DNA of 32,366 nucleotides, from positions 1 through 32,366 of IMG/VR virus record IMGVR_UViG_3300032267_000329, one strand, 5' to 3'. Every line of letters starts with the position of its first letter. Positions within the stretch are counted from its first letter, which is position 1. Source of the DNA: a virus. A program made the translations under genes and the position numbers. This document shows positions 18,227-25,965 of the stretch, piece after piece. The notes under the pieces were generated by a model. That model was not told the origin of the DNA. It saw nothing but the letters and a program-made list of their open reading frames with translations, and did no database searches.

Positions 18227-19207
18227 TTAAATAACTACCATTTTATTAATTACATATGGAAGCAGTAGCTGATCTGCATAGTTGTTTCCAGTACCAGAAA
18301 AGGCAGATGTATCATACTGAAATTGCCAGTCAAATGTCTGTATACTCTTTATGTACTTATTTCGCCACTCTTTGTCTTTTGAAAAAAAGTCTTTCATTAA
18401 CTCAATACATGCAAGCTCAACATCGTCTGGAACTTCGTCCCAACCGTATCTACCAGCAACTTTGTATGTGCCTCCATTAACGAATGCTCCGTTTCCATTA
18501 TCATTAATACTTGGCGGAACCATTCCGTTAGCGGTATACACAGTATTATCCAGCATGTTGGCCCTATTTACTCTTAGTCCAAAACCACTTTCTGAAACAT
18601 TTACAGAGAAATTCCAATTATCAATATTATTAATTTTATCTACTAGGAGCACGTCATTTAAATAAAGCTCATGTAGGCTGTTTAATTTGTATGGCAAAGG
18701 TAACACGTCTGATCCAGTTGAATAAACAATATTTACATCATCATACAAATAGAATTGTTGCTGTGTATAATTTTCAATTAGCTTTCTGGCATATCTTTCT
18801 GCTGCAACTAAATCAAAAAAGGTTTTATAGTTTGGATCAGATTGATCAAACCCAAATCCTAAAGCGTCTGCAGCCTGAGTTAAATCAGTGTATGGCTTAA
18901 CTACAAAAATCTTATGTTCTTTTGTTACTGTCTGGCCCTCAATTTGATATTGCCATACTAGCTTTAATGATCTAGGTCGGTTGGTAAGAGATAATGGAGG
19001 GTACACACTGTACACTCCAAAATCCGTATCTACTTCTTCTGCTGTTTGAGTATGCAAAATAGTTACTGGATTTATAGATGGGGAAACTGCTGGGTCTTCA
19101 GTTATATCATAGAACTTAACTACTGGCAAAGAGTCTGCTTTGGATATTCCGCCCTTCCAAAAAACTCTTTGTTTTACTGGCGCATTGGTTCCTACTATAA
19201 TTTCCAT
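18227..19207 (-). CDS. Head-tail connector with extra N-terminal beta domain
   Basis: 326 aa. The C-terminal two thirds carry helices typical of gp6/gp15-like connectors (D-L-V-A-A-E-R-Y-A-R-K-L-I-E-N-Y-T-Q-Q, later D-V-E-L-A-C-I-E-L-M-K-D-F-F), which form the ring under the portal. The first about 105 residues are beta-rich and look like a separate sandwich domain, making the protein two to three times longer than a plain connector. That domain might decorate the neck. The connector call is fair; the N-terminal role is unknown. Confidence 0.65.
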   Translation of the reverse strand: MEIIVGTNAPVKQRVFWKGGISKADSLPVVKFYDITEDPAVSPSINPVTILHTQTAEEVDTDFGVYSVYPPLSLTNRPRSLKLVWQYQIEGQTVTKEHKIFVVKPYTDLTQAADALGFGFDQSDPNYKTFFDLVAAERYARKLIENYTQQQFYLYDDVNIVYSTGSDVLPLPYKLNSLHELYLNDVLLVDKINNIDNWNFSVNVSESGFGLRVNRANMLDNTVYTANGMVPPSINDNGNGAFVNGGTYKVAGRYGWDEVPDDVELACIELMKDFFSKDKEWRNKYIKSIQTFDWQFQYDTSAFSGTGNNYADQLLLPYVINKMVVI

Positions 19208-19222
19208 GTTGTGTGATTTAGA

Positions 19223-19618
19223 TTAGCTGTAATAATCCTGAACTTCTTTTGGGGTAGCTAAACGAAATCCCTCCTCTTGATCAAAAATTTTCTGTGCTAT
19301 TTCTTTGCTTACTGCAACAAAGGGATGTTCTTTTGTAAATGTTTGACTCAAAATATCGTATCTATAATTCTGTCTGTCCATTTTAACTAAAACTGTATCT
19401 TCTGCTGATATAGACTTAGGGTCAAATACTGGAAGGACCTCTACTTCTTCTTTTGCATCTTCTACCGCTTTTATTGTTTTTTGATAAACTGAATATGTTA
19501 CGCCTTCTTCTGATAGGGCGGCAATGATATCTTGCTTATTCTTTAGTTGAGAAGTTTCTACTCCAAAGTCTTCTGCAATGGTTTTTAGCTCTCCAACTTT
19601 TAATGTGTCAAATGACAT
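19223..19618 (-). CDS. Small protein with SAP/HeH-like N-terminus
   Basis: 131 aa; ATG at 19618 preceded by AAGGAGAT. Residues 5-38 (L-K-V-G-E-L-K-T-I-A...K-Q-D-I-I-A-A-L) look like a SAP/HeH/Rho-N helix-extended-loop-helix, often a nucleic-acid-binding fold. The rest is acidic then mixed, ending in P-K-E-V-Q-D-Y-Y-S. Proteins of this kind often follow the major capsid gene; their function is unclear. It is the first gene after the capsid terminator and has its own promoter. Confidence 0.6.
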   Translation of the reverse strand: MSFDTLKVGELKTIAEDFGVETSQLKNKQDIIAALSEEGVTYSVYQKTIKAVEDAKEEVEVLPVFDPKSISAEDTVLVKMDRQNYRYDILSQTFTKEHPFVAVSKEIAQKIFDQEEGFRLATPKEVQDYYS

Positions 19619-19645
19619 TTCGATCTCCTTTTTCTAGGTTCATCC

Positions 19646-19674
19646 ATTATAGCATTCTATAATTAAAATGAAAA
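19646..19674 (-). promoter_or_regulatory. Promoter for the neck and tail tube unit
   Basis: Extended -10 TGCTATAAT (19654-19646), 17-base spacer, -35 TTTTCA (19674-19669). The -35 lies inside the T tract of the capsid terminator. A leader with AAGGAGAT follows. Confidence 0.65.
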
Positions 19675-19694
19675 GCCCCCAAATACTTGGGGGC
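19666..19694 (-). terminator. Rho-independent terminator after the major capsid gene
   Basis: The minus strand has GCCCCCAA / TTGGGGGC (eight pairs, 19694-19675) around a four-base loop, then TTTTCATTTT. It lies 25 bases after the capsid stop. Confidence 0.9.
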
Positions 19695-19719
19695 CTTTCT
19701 TGCTAGTTAAATCCTATTA

Positions 19720-20766
19720 TTAGGAAGCAACCTTAACGTTTTTAACAACTACCCAAGCGTCTGCTTGCTCGATTTGAACGCCAACACGAGTATACATTGT
19801 GTACTCGATTGAGTCCTTACGTGGCCAGAAGAATCGGTAAACAGTTACGTCACGCTTAACACCAATAACTACGTTATTAGGGAATGTTAAGTGAACATCT
19901 CCGTGTGAACCTGATGGGCTTGCATAATCACCAGTCTGTGTCTCAGGAAGTAATGGCACTTCGACAATTGGAATACCAAATGCGAATGGTGCTACATAAC
20001 CTGCTGGACCTCCTAGTGGCTCTGTTGCTCCACGGATAATGCTTGAAGCAATATCTTGTGGAATTGTTTGGTTGGTACCAATGCTGTTAGCATATAGGAA
20101 ATCCTGAATTAGGTTTGATCCTGCTAGGAAGCGTAGGTCTCCACGGCGTTGCTTATACTTACGTGGCATCGCCTTAAGTGCCTTGTTGAATATATCACGA
20201 GATACTGCAGCACCTGCTGCGTCAACAACACGACCGTTTGCCTTTGATTTCTTAACAACACCATCAAACGCCATGTATAGTGGGTCTGATCCTGCTGAGT
20301 TACCATTAAGGATTACATCTTCAATGTCGTTACCAGCTTGAGTTGCCATCAAACGTGCGATGTGGTCTTCAAGATCTGGACCTTCGATATTATCTTCTAG
20401 GGATTCTGTTGAAAGTTCCCAGTCAAGACGTAGTTTCTTTGTTGTAAGAGATATCTTTGAGAAAGTTACAGCAGCGTTTGCGCCAGTGTTATCTGCCTCA
20501 GTTGCAAGTTTCATAAGCTTCTCGCCTACTCCAACTCTATCAATTTCTGTTGTATCAGATTTCATTCGAACGGTACGTGCGACTTTTCCAATTACGGTTG
20601 CATCGAACATATAGTCTAAGAAACGAGCTGATTGTTCTGGATTTAGAAGTCCACCATTTCCGTTTTCGGATGCACGGTGTACGCCTGTTCCTCCAGTGTT
20701 TGAAGCAAAGCCAGCTGTGGCTGTTGTGCCTGCTGCTACTGCCTTTTCTAATGTTTCATTGCTCAT
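19720..20766 (-). CDS. Major capsid protein, HK97 fold
   Basis: 348 aa, with AAGGATAGGTG before the ATG. After a flexible Gly-rich N-terminus come L-N-P-E-Q-S-A-R-F-L-D-Y and V-A-R-T-V-R-M, then an E-loop-like region, W-E-L-S-T-E-S-L-E-D-N and a D-L-E-D-H-I-A-R helix, all typical of HK97-fold capsid proteins. By my hand count, 17 of 18 arginine codons are CGN, against AGA in the protease gene next door, as expected for the most abundant virion protein. It follows protease and scaffold and ends at a strong terminator. Confidence 0.93.
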   Translation of the reverse strand: MSNETLEKAVAAGTTATAGFASNTGGTGVHRASENGNGGLLNPEQSARFLDYMFDATVIGKVARTVRMKSDTTEIDRVGVGEKLMKLATEADNTGANAAVTFSKISLTTKKLRLDWELSTESLEDNIEGPDLEDHIARLMATQAGNDIEDVILNGNSAGSDPLYMAFDGVVKKSKANGRVVDAAGAAVSRDIFNKALKAMPRKYKQRRGDLRFLAGSNLIQDFLYANSIGTNQTIPQDIASSIIRGATEPLGGPAGYVAPFAFGIPIVEVPLLPETQTGDYASPSGSHGDVHLTFPNNVVIGVKRDVTVYRFFWPRKDSIEYTMYTRVGVQIEQADAWVVVKNVKVAS

Positions 20767-20783
20767 AGTTTTTTCACCTATCC

Positions 20784-21317
20784 TTAGTTAAATATTTCGT
20801 TTACGGAACCGAGGAAAGTACCGTTCCACTTTGATTTTTTAATTGTGGACCCTGCAGACCCGCCAAGGTCTGAAGACTTTTTAATTGCTGTAGCGCCTTC
20901 GACGGCATCTACACGTTTCTGAACACCGTTAATGGTGTTTTTAATATCAGCAACAGCATCACTTAGTGTGCTGTGCTTTTCTGCCAACTCTATAATTTGA
21001 TCGTTTATGCTTTTGCTAAAACTCTCAACTGATACTTTAATATCAGCAACCTGAGCTTGGTTATCCTCAGTTGCTTTTGATAAAGTATCGGAGAAAAAGC
21101 CCTTTAGGTCGCCTAACATTTTTGCAAAATCAGGTTCATCAACCTTAACTTCTACTGTGTCGGCTGCTTTTTCAACGTTGTCGGCAGAGGTATCTTCTGT
21201 TGTCTCTTCAACAACTGCAACTTCTGCAACTGGTGCCTCTACAACATCGACAGACTTTTCAATAATTGTTTCTGCTTCTACAGCTTCTACAACTACATCG
21301 TTTGTTACGTCTGACAT
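20784..21317 (-). CDS. Nested scaffold protein from an internal start
   Basis: In-frame ATG at 21317 (Met263 of the protease fusion) is preceded by a perfect AAGGAGGT with six-base spacing. It would give a 177-aa acidic, coiled-coil-rich protein equal to the C-terminal part of the fusion: N-terminal half rich in Val, Glu and Ala, then K-G-F-F-S-D-T-L and K-N-T-I-N-G-V-Q-K-R. Lambda makes its scaffold Nu3 in the same way from inside the protease gene C. Expression is inferred from the ribosome site alone. Confidence 0.7.
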   Translation of the reverse strand: MSDVTNDVVVEAVEAETIIEKSVDVVEAPVAEVAVVEETTEDTSADNVEKAADTVEVKVDEPDFAKMLGDLKGFFSDTLSKATEDNQAQVADIKVSVESFSKSINDQIIELAEKHSTLSDAVADIKNTINGVQKRVDAVEGATAIKKSSDLGGSAGSTIKKSKWNGTFLGSVNEIFN

Positions 21318-22103
21318 TTTATTACCTCCTTCTACGTTTGCCTGTTTTGCGATTTGTGTTTCAGGCAACGGTAATCTTGACTTCTTGAATGAAGCAAGAA
21401 TTTTATCTATTTCTTTTGCTTTGTTCTGATCTGAGCTTTCAACCCATCCAATCAAAACTGCATCTTTTCCAGTTACTGGAGAAGAATATGTTTTATCTGT
21501 TGACATAAAAACAGAATCACTATCTTCGCAATAAAAAATGTTTTCTGTTACAACATCTGTTGCTATGCCTTTAAATATAAATTGACCATTTACTTTTTCA
21601 ATTGAAACAATATTACACATTTCGTTTGCTGGAGAATCAACAATAGAAAGCTCAACTAAATCGTATTCTTTAATAAATCTAATTGTTTCTCCTGTAGATT
21701 TGTTCATTTCGTTTTCGGAATCTTTAATTTTTCCTCCGATTGAAAATCCAGAAAGGGTACCGTCAAGAACTTTTTCCCAAGTATCTTGTGCGCCTTTTGA
21801 AATGTATGAAGTAACGTAGACTCCATTGTAAAATTCTTTAGTTTTTGCATCATAATATGTTTCTGGATTAAATGAAACAAGTTTACCTACAGCAAGTGGC
21901 TGATGCATTTCTCTGAGATTTCCTCTAAATGATTCAAATGCTTTTAAGCTTGCTTCTGCGGTTACAACGTCTCCAGTTTGATCTACATTATCTAGTGTAG
22001 CAAATCCAGACACCGTTCTTTTTTCTCTGTTAACCTTTGTGAAAGGTACAGATAAATGAATGTTTTGGCCGTCGTGGGACCATTGACTTTTTTCAATGTT
22101 CAT
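20784..22103 (-). CDS. Prohead protease fused to scaffold
   Basis: 439 aa. Residues about 25-160 resemble caudoviral prohead serine proteases (S78/XkdF-like): G-F-A-T-L-D-N-V-D-Q-T-G-D-V-V, His67 in R-E-M-H-Q-P, Ser118/Ser121 in L-S-G-F-S-I-G-G and E-L-S-I-V-D-S-P-A-N. Residues about 263-439 are acidic then helical (coiled-coil-like), as in scaffolding regions. The protease would cut scaffold and capsid N-termini during head maturation. The ATG at 22103 has no Shine-Dalgarno; a -10-like TAAAAT ends seven bases upstream, so it may be leaderless. An internal start is described separately. Six of seven arginine codons are AGA. Confidence 0.87.
   Translation of the reverse strand: MNIEKSQWSHDGQNIHLSVPFTKVNREKRTVSGFATLDNVDQTGDVVTAEASLKAFESFRGNLREMHQPLAVGKLVSFNPETYYDAKTKEFYNGVYVTSYISKGAQDTWEKVLDGTLSGFSIGGKIKDSENEMNKSTGETIRFIKEYDLVELSIVDSPANEMCNIVSIEKVNGQFIFKGIATDVVTENIFYCEDSDSVFMSTDKTYSSPVTGKDAVLIGWVESSDQNKAKEIDKILASFKKSRLPLPETQIAKQANVEGGNKMSDVTNDVVVEAVEAETIIEKSVDVVEAPVAEVAVVEETTEDTSADNVEKAADTVEVKVDEPDFAKMLGDLKGFFSDTLSKATEDNQAQVADIKVSVESFSKSINDQIIELAEKHSTLSDAVADIKNTINGVQKRVDAVEGATAIKKSSDLGGSAGSTIKKSKWNGTFLGSVNEIFN
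21324..21331 (-). promoter_or_regulatory. Perfect internal Shine-Dalgarno
   Basis: Minus strand AAGGAGGT, six bases before the internal ATG at 21317. It is the best ribosome site I found in the window, while the parent gene start at 22103 has none. Confidence 0.8.
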
Positions 22104-22110
22104 ATGGTCA

Positions 22111-22139
22111 ATTTTAATGCTTTATCTACTATAACGCAA
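22111..22139 (-). promoter_or_regulatory. Possible promoter, leaderless type, for the protease gene
   Basis: -35 TTGCGT (22139-22134), 17 bases, -10 TAAAAT (22116-22111), then seven bases to the ATG at 22103. There is no TGn extension and the -35 is weak. Confidence 0.35.
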
Positions 22140-22156
22140 ATCGTAGTCGATTAGGG

Positions 22157-23743
22157 TTAGTCAACCTGACTGCCGTCACCCTGCGGGTTCCTGGCCTCTC
22201 CAGAAATATCTGGCTGATTATTTTGTCTTTCTTTATCTCTTGTTCTAGTATTTCCAGCTTTGGATCTCTGTTCTGCAGCAGCCTGTGGCTTTAATTCAAT
22301 TACGTCATCTCCACCATCTAAAGGTATCATTCCTTTTCTAATTCTAACTTCATTTGGAGTAATAACCTGCATTCTTAAATATCTTTCATCAATTTTAGAC
22401 TGAGTATCTTCATCTGTAAGAGTAAGCTCTTCAAACTTAATTTTTAATGCATCTGTCTTTTCTTCAATAATAGAATTTATTCTTTTTTCAAGTCTCATTT
22501 GGGCTGGACGACAGACCTGTTCTTTAAATGTTTTGTCGGCATCACGAGCAACTGCTAAATTAACCCCTTCTGGAGTTCCTATTTTATTTATTGGAACTCT
22601 ATGCGCCAGCAAGATTTCATCTCTATTAGATTTTCTATAAATATTAAATGATGACTCTTGAGCACCAGCTTCAACTGGTTCCATCTTAAATTCAACTTTT
22701 GAGTCTGGAGTGTCTGGAGGAAGTGGGATATAAAGAGATCTATGATTTTTACCCTTTAGTCCAACCTGGAAAAATTCAAGCAATTTTCTTTCTGATTCTG
22801 GAGAAAGCTTTGCTCCTTTTACTGTAATAATATATCTTGGTACGGCTTTGTTTTCAAAATAATCTAGGTTATATCTTCCAGCAAATTCATTACCAGCAAT
22901 AGAAACTTGTGCTGCAATAATATCTGGTATTCCATAATAGTTATTCATTGGGGTGTATTTCTTTAAATGGATAATTTCATTTGGGGTATCTTCTGCGTCA
23001 CCAATTGGGTTGATAGTCTCTAAATCACCAAAGTTTCTAAAGAATACAGCCTTGCCGTATAGCAACTGCATAAATCCATCACGCAGCCTTCGCACACGCA
23101 TTGTTTTAGACGGTATATGGCCGATATAGCCTATATCTCCAGCAGTTGTACGTCCAACCTCAAGATAACCATTACCAGTGGCTTCCAGGTCGGTATAGAC
23201 CTTAATTAGGGTCTCTGTAAAGGTATCCTCTTTATTAGTAGAATCTAGCCATTCTTGTAAATCCTGCTTAAGCTTATTTAATTTTCTACGAGCCCTATCG
23301 AGTTGCCTAATATCTGTAATTGCATCAATAGCGTCATTTGTTTTTCTTGTTTCCATAAATCCATATCCTAGGCCAACAATGTTTGCAACCTTTGCATTAA
23401 TTGCGGCATAGTTGTAAGTAGATATTTCATATATTTGAGAAAGATATTCTAAATTATAAACTGGCTGAATAAGGTCAAACATTGCATAACCACTTACTGC
23501 TTGTGCCATTAAATTCTGTTGTGTCTGAGCTCCATCCTGCCCAGTAAAGGATTTTGTAAAGTCTCTATTAACTTTTCTTTTAAAATTTGTGCCTAGGCCT
23601 CTGACTTTTTTTAAGTCTTCAAGTCCTATTGAAAATGGATCAAAATGTTCTTTTTCTTTTTTGAAAGAAAATAAATCAGAGCTATTTCTTATAGCAATTT
23701 CTGATGTGCTATCTTGAAAATCATCCTCTATAGAAATTGTCAT
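22157..23743 (-). CDS. Portal protein
   Basis: 528 aa; ATGA overlap with the gene before. The middle (about 115-410) has typical portal features: Y-N-Y-A-A-I-N-A-K-V-A-N, G-N-G-Y-L-E-V-G-R, P-S-K-T-M-R-V-R-R, N-E-I-I-H-L-K and Y-Y-G-I-P-D-I-I-A-A, followed by the long helix (N-L-D-Y-F-E-N-K). The dodecameric ring at one capsid vertex would package and release DNA. The C-terminal about 60 residues are polar and probably disordered. It stands just before the protease gene, as in HK97-type modules. The terminase is not in the window. Confidence 0.92.
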   Translation of the reverse strand: MTISIEDDFQDSTSEIAIRNSSDLFSFKKEKEHFDPFSIGLEDLKKVRGLGTNFKRKVNRDFTKSFTGQDGAQTQQNLMAQAVSGYAMFDLIQPVYNLEYLSQIYEISTYNYAAINAKVANIVGLGYGFMETRKTNDAIDAITDIRQLDRARRKLNKLKQDLQEWLDSTNKEDTFTETLIKVYTDLEATGNGYLEVGRTTAGDIGYIGHIPSKTMRVRRLRDGFMQLLYGKAVFFRNFGDLETINPIGDAEDTPNEIIHLKKYTPMNNYYGIPDIIAAQVSIAGNEFAGRYNLDYFENKAVPRYIITVKGAKLSPESERKLLEFFQVGLKGKNHRSLYIPLPPDTPDSKVEFKMEPVEAGAQESSFNIYRKSNRDEILLAHRVPINKIGTPEGVNLAVARDADKTFKEQVCRPAQMRLEKRINSIIEEKTDALKIKFEELTLTDEDTQSKIDERYLRMQVITPNEVRIRKGMIPLDGGDDVIELKPQAAAEQRSKAGNTRTRDKERQNNQPDISGEARNPQGDGSQVD

Positions 23744-24075
23744 TGTTGTGGGCCCTTCTTAAATCCTTCTTTATAGACTCCAATATCTAGTGGATCTGGG
23801 GTTAGACCCCATTTAAGTCTTTCGTTTTGATGCTCAAATTCCTCATCATCAATTTTTCTGCGTCCAGATAAGAATTTAGGTGATCCTTCATAAATACCGT
23901 ATGATCTAACTTCTCTTGCTAAGGAATCTATTTTAGATCTATTGCCTTTTATTGCTGCAACTGAAAGGAAATTGCCATCATCATCACCAATCCATCGGCC
24001 ATCTGGCATCTCCCAGACATATATCCCTAGGGTTGTTTCTTCAATAACTTGGCTTTTTTGATTTAATATTTTCAT
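23740..24075 (-). CDS. Small conserved-looking protein before the portal
   Basis: 111 aa, not recognised. It has G-I-Y-V-W-E-M-P-D-G-R-W-I-G-D-D-D-G-N-F-L around residues 17-37, a compact beta pattern, then a basic helix (R-S-K-I-D-S-L-A-R-E-V) and a Trp/Pro-rich tail (W-G-L-T-P-D-P). It shares an ATGA overlap with the portal, so the two are probably coupled in translation. It could be a head-associated or packaging accessory protein. No Shine-Dalgarno; an extended -10 lies nine bases upstream. Confidence 0.65.
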   Translation of the reverse strand: MKILNQKSQVIEETTLGIYVWEMPDGRWIGDDDGNFLSVAAIKGNRSKIDSLAREVRSYGIYEGSPKFLSGRRKIDDEEFEHQNERLKWGLTPDPLDIGVYKEGFKKGPQQ

Positions 24076-24084
24076 ATGTATAAC

Positions 24085-24095
24085 AGTTTACCATT
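24085..24095 (-). promoter_or_regulatory. Extended -10 promoter upstream of the head genes
   Basis: AATGGTAAACT on the minus strand, nine bases before the ATG at 24075. This implies a leader of only two or three bases. No convincing -35 at 17 bases. Confidence 0.45.
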
Positions 24096-24147
24096 ATTTG
24101 TCATTTAAGTCCAGTTTTTGTCAACCAAAGTGACAATATTATTAATT

Positions 24148-25962
24148 TTATACCAGCTGGGAGTCTAAATATCTGACTGAGTAGGCCGTATTGTCTTCTC
24201 CAGATACGCTTTCGGATAGGCTTATTCCTGGGTCGGATATGGCTTTAATGTTGTTTGAGCAATAAAGGTTATAGTTTTCTATTGCCTCTGTCTCAGTAAA
24301 AGCACTTGGATATAGAGCTATGTTGCTATATGTATTATTAAGTCCATATTGAGTGCCCGCCTGATTTTGATTAAATTTAATATTGGTGGAGCTACTTGAT
24401 AGGACCAGGATAACGTGATGGAAAAGACCTGTTGTGAAAAATGTTGATATGTTAGTACTAGAAGTTACGTTCACTCCATTTACATATACTGCAGATATCC
24501 CAGAAGATTGAACTACGCCAGGACTGGTCCATTTGAAATCGGAGGTATTTGATGAAAACAAAATATTGCTGGTTCCGTTTGGCTTAAAAAATAATTCAAC
24601 TGTTCTTGATGCATTTGGAGTGTCTACCGAAAACCCACGTCCATCAATCATTGTTAATCCATTATAAGAGTTTTGTGATTTTACTGGGTAGTTGTAATTT
24701 CCCAAAGCATAGTCGTGGGCAGAATAAATTCTTGAACCACCATTATCTGAATAAAAGTCTTTATCAGAATACATGTCAATTTCTAATTTATCAAAATACG
24801 GTAAATCAAAAGAAGCGTCTGCGGTTGTCATTGTGACTCGTATATCTAAAATACTACTTTGTAAATTTTGATTCTTATTGTAATATGGAAGAGGAGAATT
24901 ATTGTTACAAGTTACCCACGGCTGTCCTGGGACCTGAACTTCTACCATTATGTTTTTTACATCTTGTCCATAAGATATGGTAGAAGACTGTATATTCTGT
25001 GGATTACTGACATAGATTCTATCTGTAAAAGAAAATGTTTTTGACTCAATACCCGTGGATTCTTTAAAATATATTCTATTATTTATTGAGTCGTAATATG
25101 TGTTATCTGTTAATAAGTCTTCAAAATTTTTAACCCCAGGGTACCTGTAAGATGCTATTGGCTGTATTGTCACAGAGTTTAATGAAAAAAATACTCCGTT
25201 TTTTGGATAAACAATCTGCGAGTATTTTCTTTCTTTGTACCCAGATACATAGTGAGATCTAACCCTGGACTCTTCAATTTCATAATTATAAAAAGCAACT
25301 CCATCAATGATGAAATTTTTATTTAAATTAGACGGGCCAATTGCGGGTGAAAAAATTGTATTCACAAATTTAAATCTATTTAAAAATGTTTTTTCTTTTA
25401 CTAAGTATCCATTCAAGTACAAACTAATTTTGTCTTTTGAGAAAACTCCGACTGCATGGATTACTTGATTCTTAGATATCTTGTAATTAACATAATTTAA
25501 AGCATTAACCTTAAAAACAACATTTTCATTTTTATAAAAAATTCCAATTTGATTAGATGAATCTGCAACTATTGGATACTCTAAAATATCTGTAGGGTCT
25601 GGTTTAAACCAAGCCTCCACGGAAAAAGCGCTATCTGGGTTTTTGTTTGTCGCTATTCCTAGTGCCTTTAACTTAATATTAGAGGTTGATTCAATAAGGG
25701 TTCCTCTTACCCCACTATTAATTATGGGCATTAGCTGCATTGATGAGGATTGTATTGCATATCCGTCTGAACCATTTCCAGAATAATCAATAATTGGTAG
25801 ACCGCTGATTGCTGCATAAGATACACCATTGTCTTTTAAATCTTGGTAAGTGCTATAGGTATTTTTTAATATTGTATAATTAGTTACTTCACCAGATTTT
25901 ACTTCATCTAGAAGGTAAAAAGATAAAGGATAGTCTTGCAAGACAGTATACTTGTATGACAT
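24148..25962 (-). CDS. Double LamG (concanavalin-like) virion protein
   Basis: 604 aa, with GAGG eight bases before the ATG. Residues about 80-240 form a LamG-like jelly roll (F-S-V-E-A-W-F-K-P, I-S-L-Y-L-N-G-Y-L-V, D-G-V-A-F-Y-N-Y). A second lies at about 455-580 (R-T-V-E-L-F-F-K-P, A-V-Y-V-N-G-V-N-V, then F-T-E-T-E-A-I-E-N-Y). The middle is beta-rich. Phage LamG proteins are usually surface lectins that bind host or environmental glycans. It follows the collagen/S74 fibre with a three-base gap, so the two are likely co-expressed and may form one appendage. Its place upstream of the portal is unusual for a tail fibre; it could decorate the capsid instead. Confidence 0.8.
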   Translation of the reverse strand: MSYKYTVLQDYPLSFYLLDEVKSGEVTNYTILKNTYSTYQDLKDNGVSYAAISGLPIIDYSGNGSDGYAIQSSSMQLMPIINSGVRGTLIESTSNIKLKALGIATNKNPDSAFSVEAWFKPDPTDILEYPIVADSSNQIGIFYKNENVVFKVNALNYVNYKISKNQVIHAVGVFSKDKISLYLNGYLVKEKTFLNRFKFVNTIFSPAIGPSNLNKNFIIDGVAFYNYEIEESRVRSHYVSGYKERKYSQIVYPKNGVFFSLNSVTIQPIASYRYPGVKNFEDLLTDNTYYDSINNRIYFKESTGIESKTFSFTDRIYVSNPQNIQSSTISYGQDVKNIMVEVQVPGQPWVTCNNNSPLPYYNKNQNLQSSILDIRVTMTTADASFDLPYFDKLEIDMYSDKDFYSDNGGSRIYSAHDYALGNYNYPVKSQNSYNGLTMIDGRGFSVDTPNASRTVELFFKPNGTSNILFSSNTSDFKWTSPGVVQSSGISAVYVNGVNVTSSTNISTFFTTGLFHHVILVLSSSSTNIKFNQNQAGTQYGLNNTYSNIALYPSAFTETEAIENYNLYCSNNIKAISDPGISLSESVSGEDNTAYSVRYLDSQLV

Positions 25963-25965
25963 GTC

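Noticed and set aside
24118-24136. TTGTCA/TGACAA inverted repeat after the LamG gene as a terminator
   Set aside because: Only six pairs, and no T tract in the direction of transcription.
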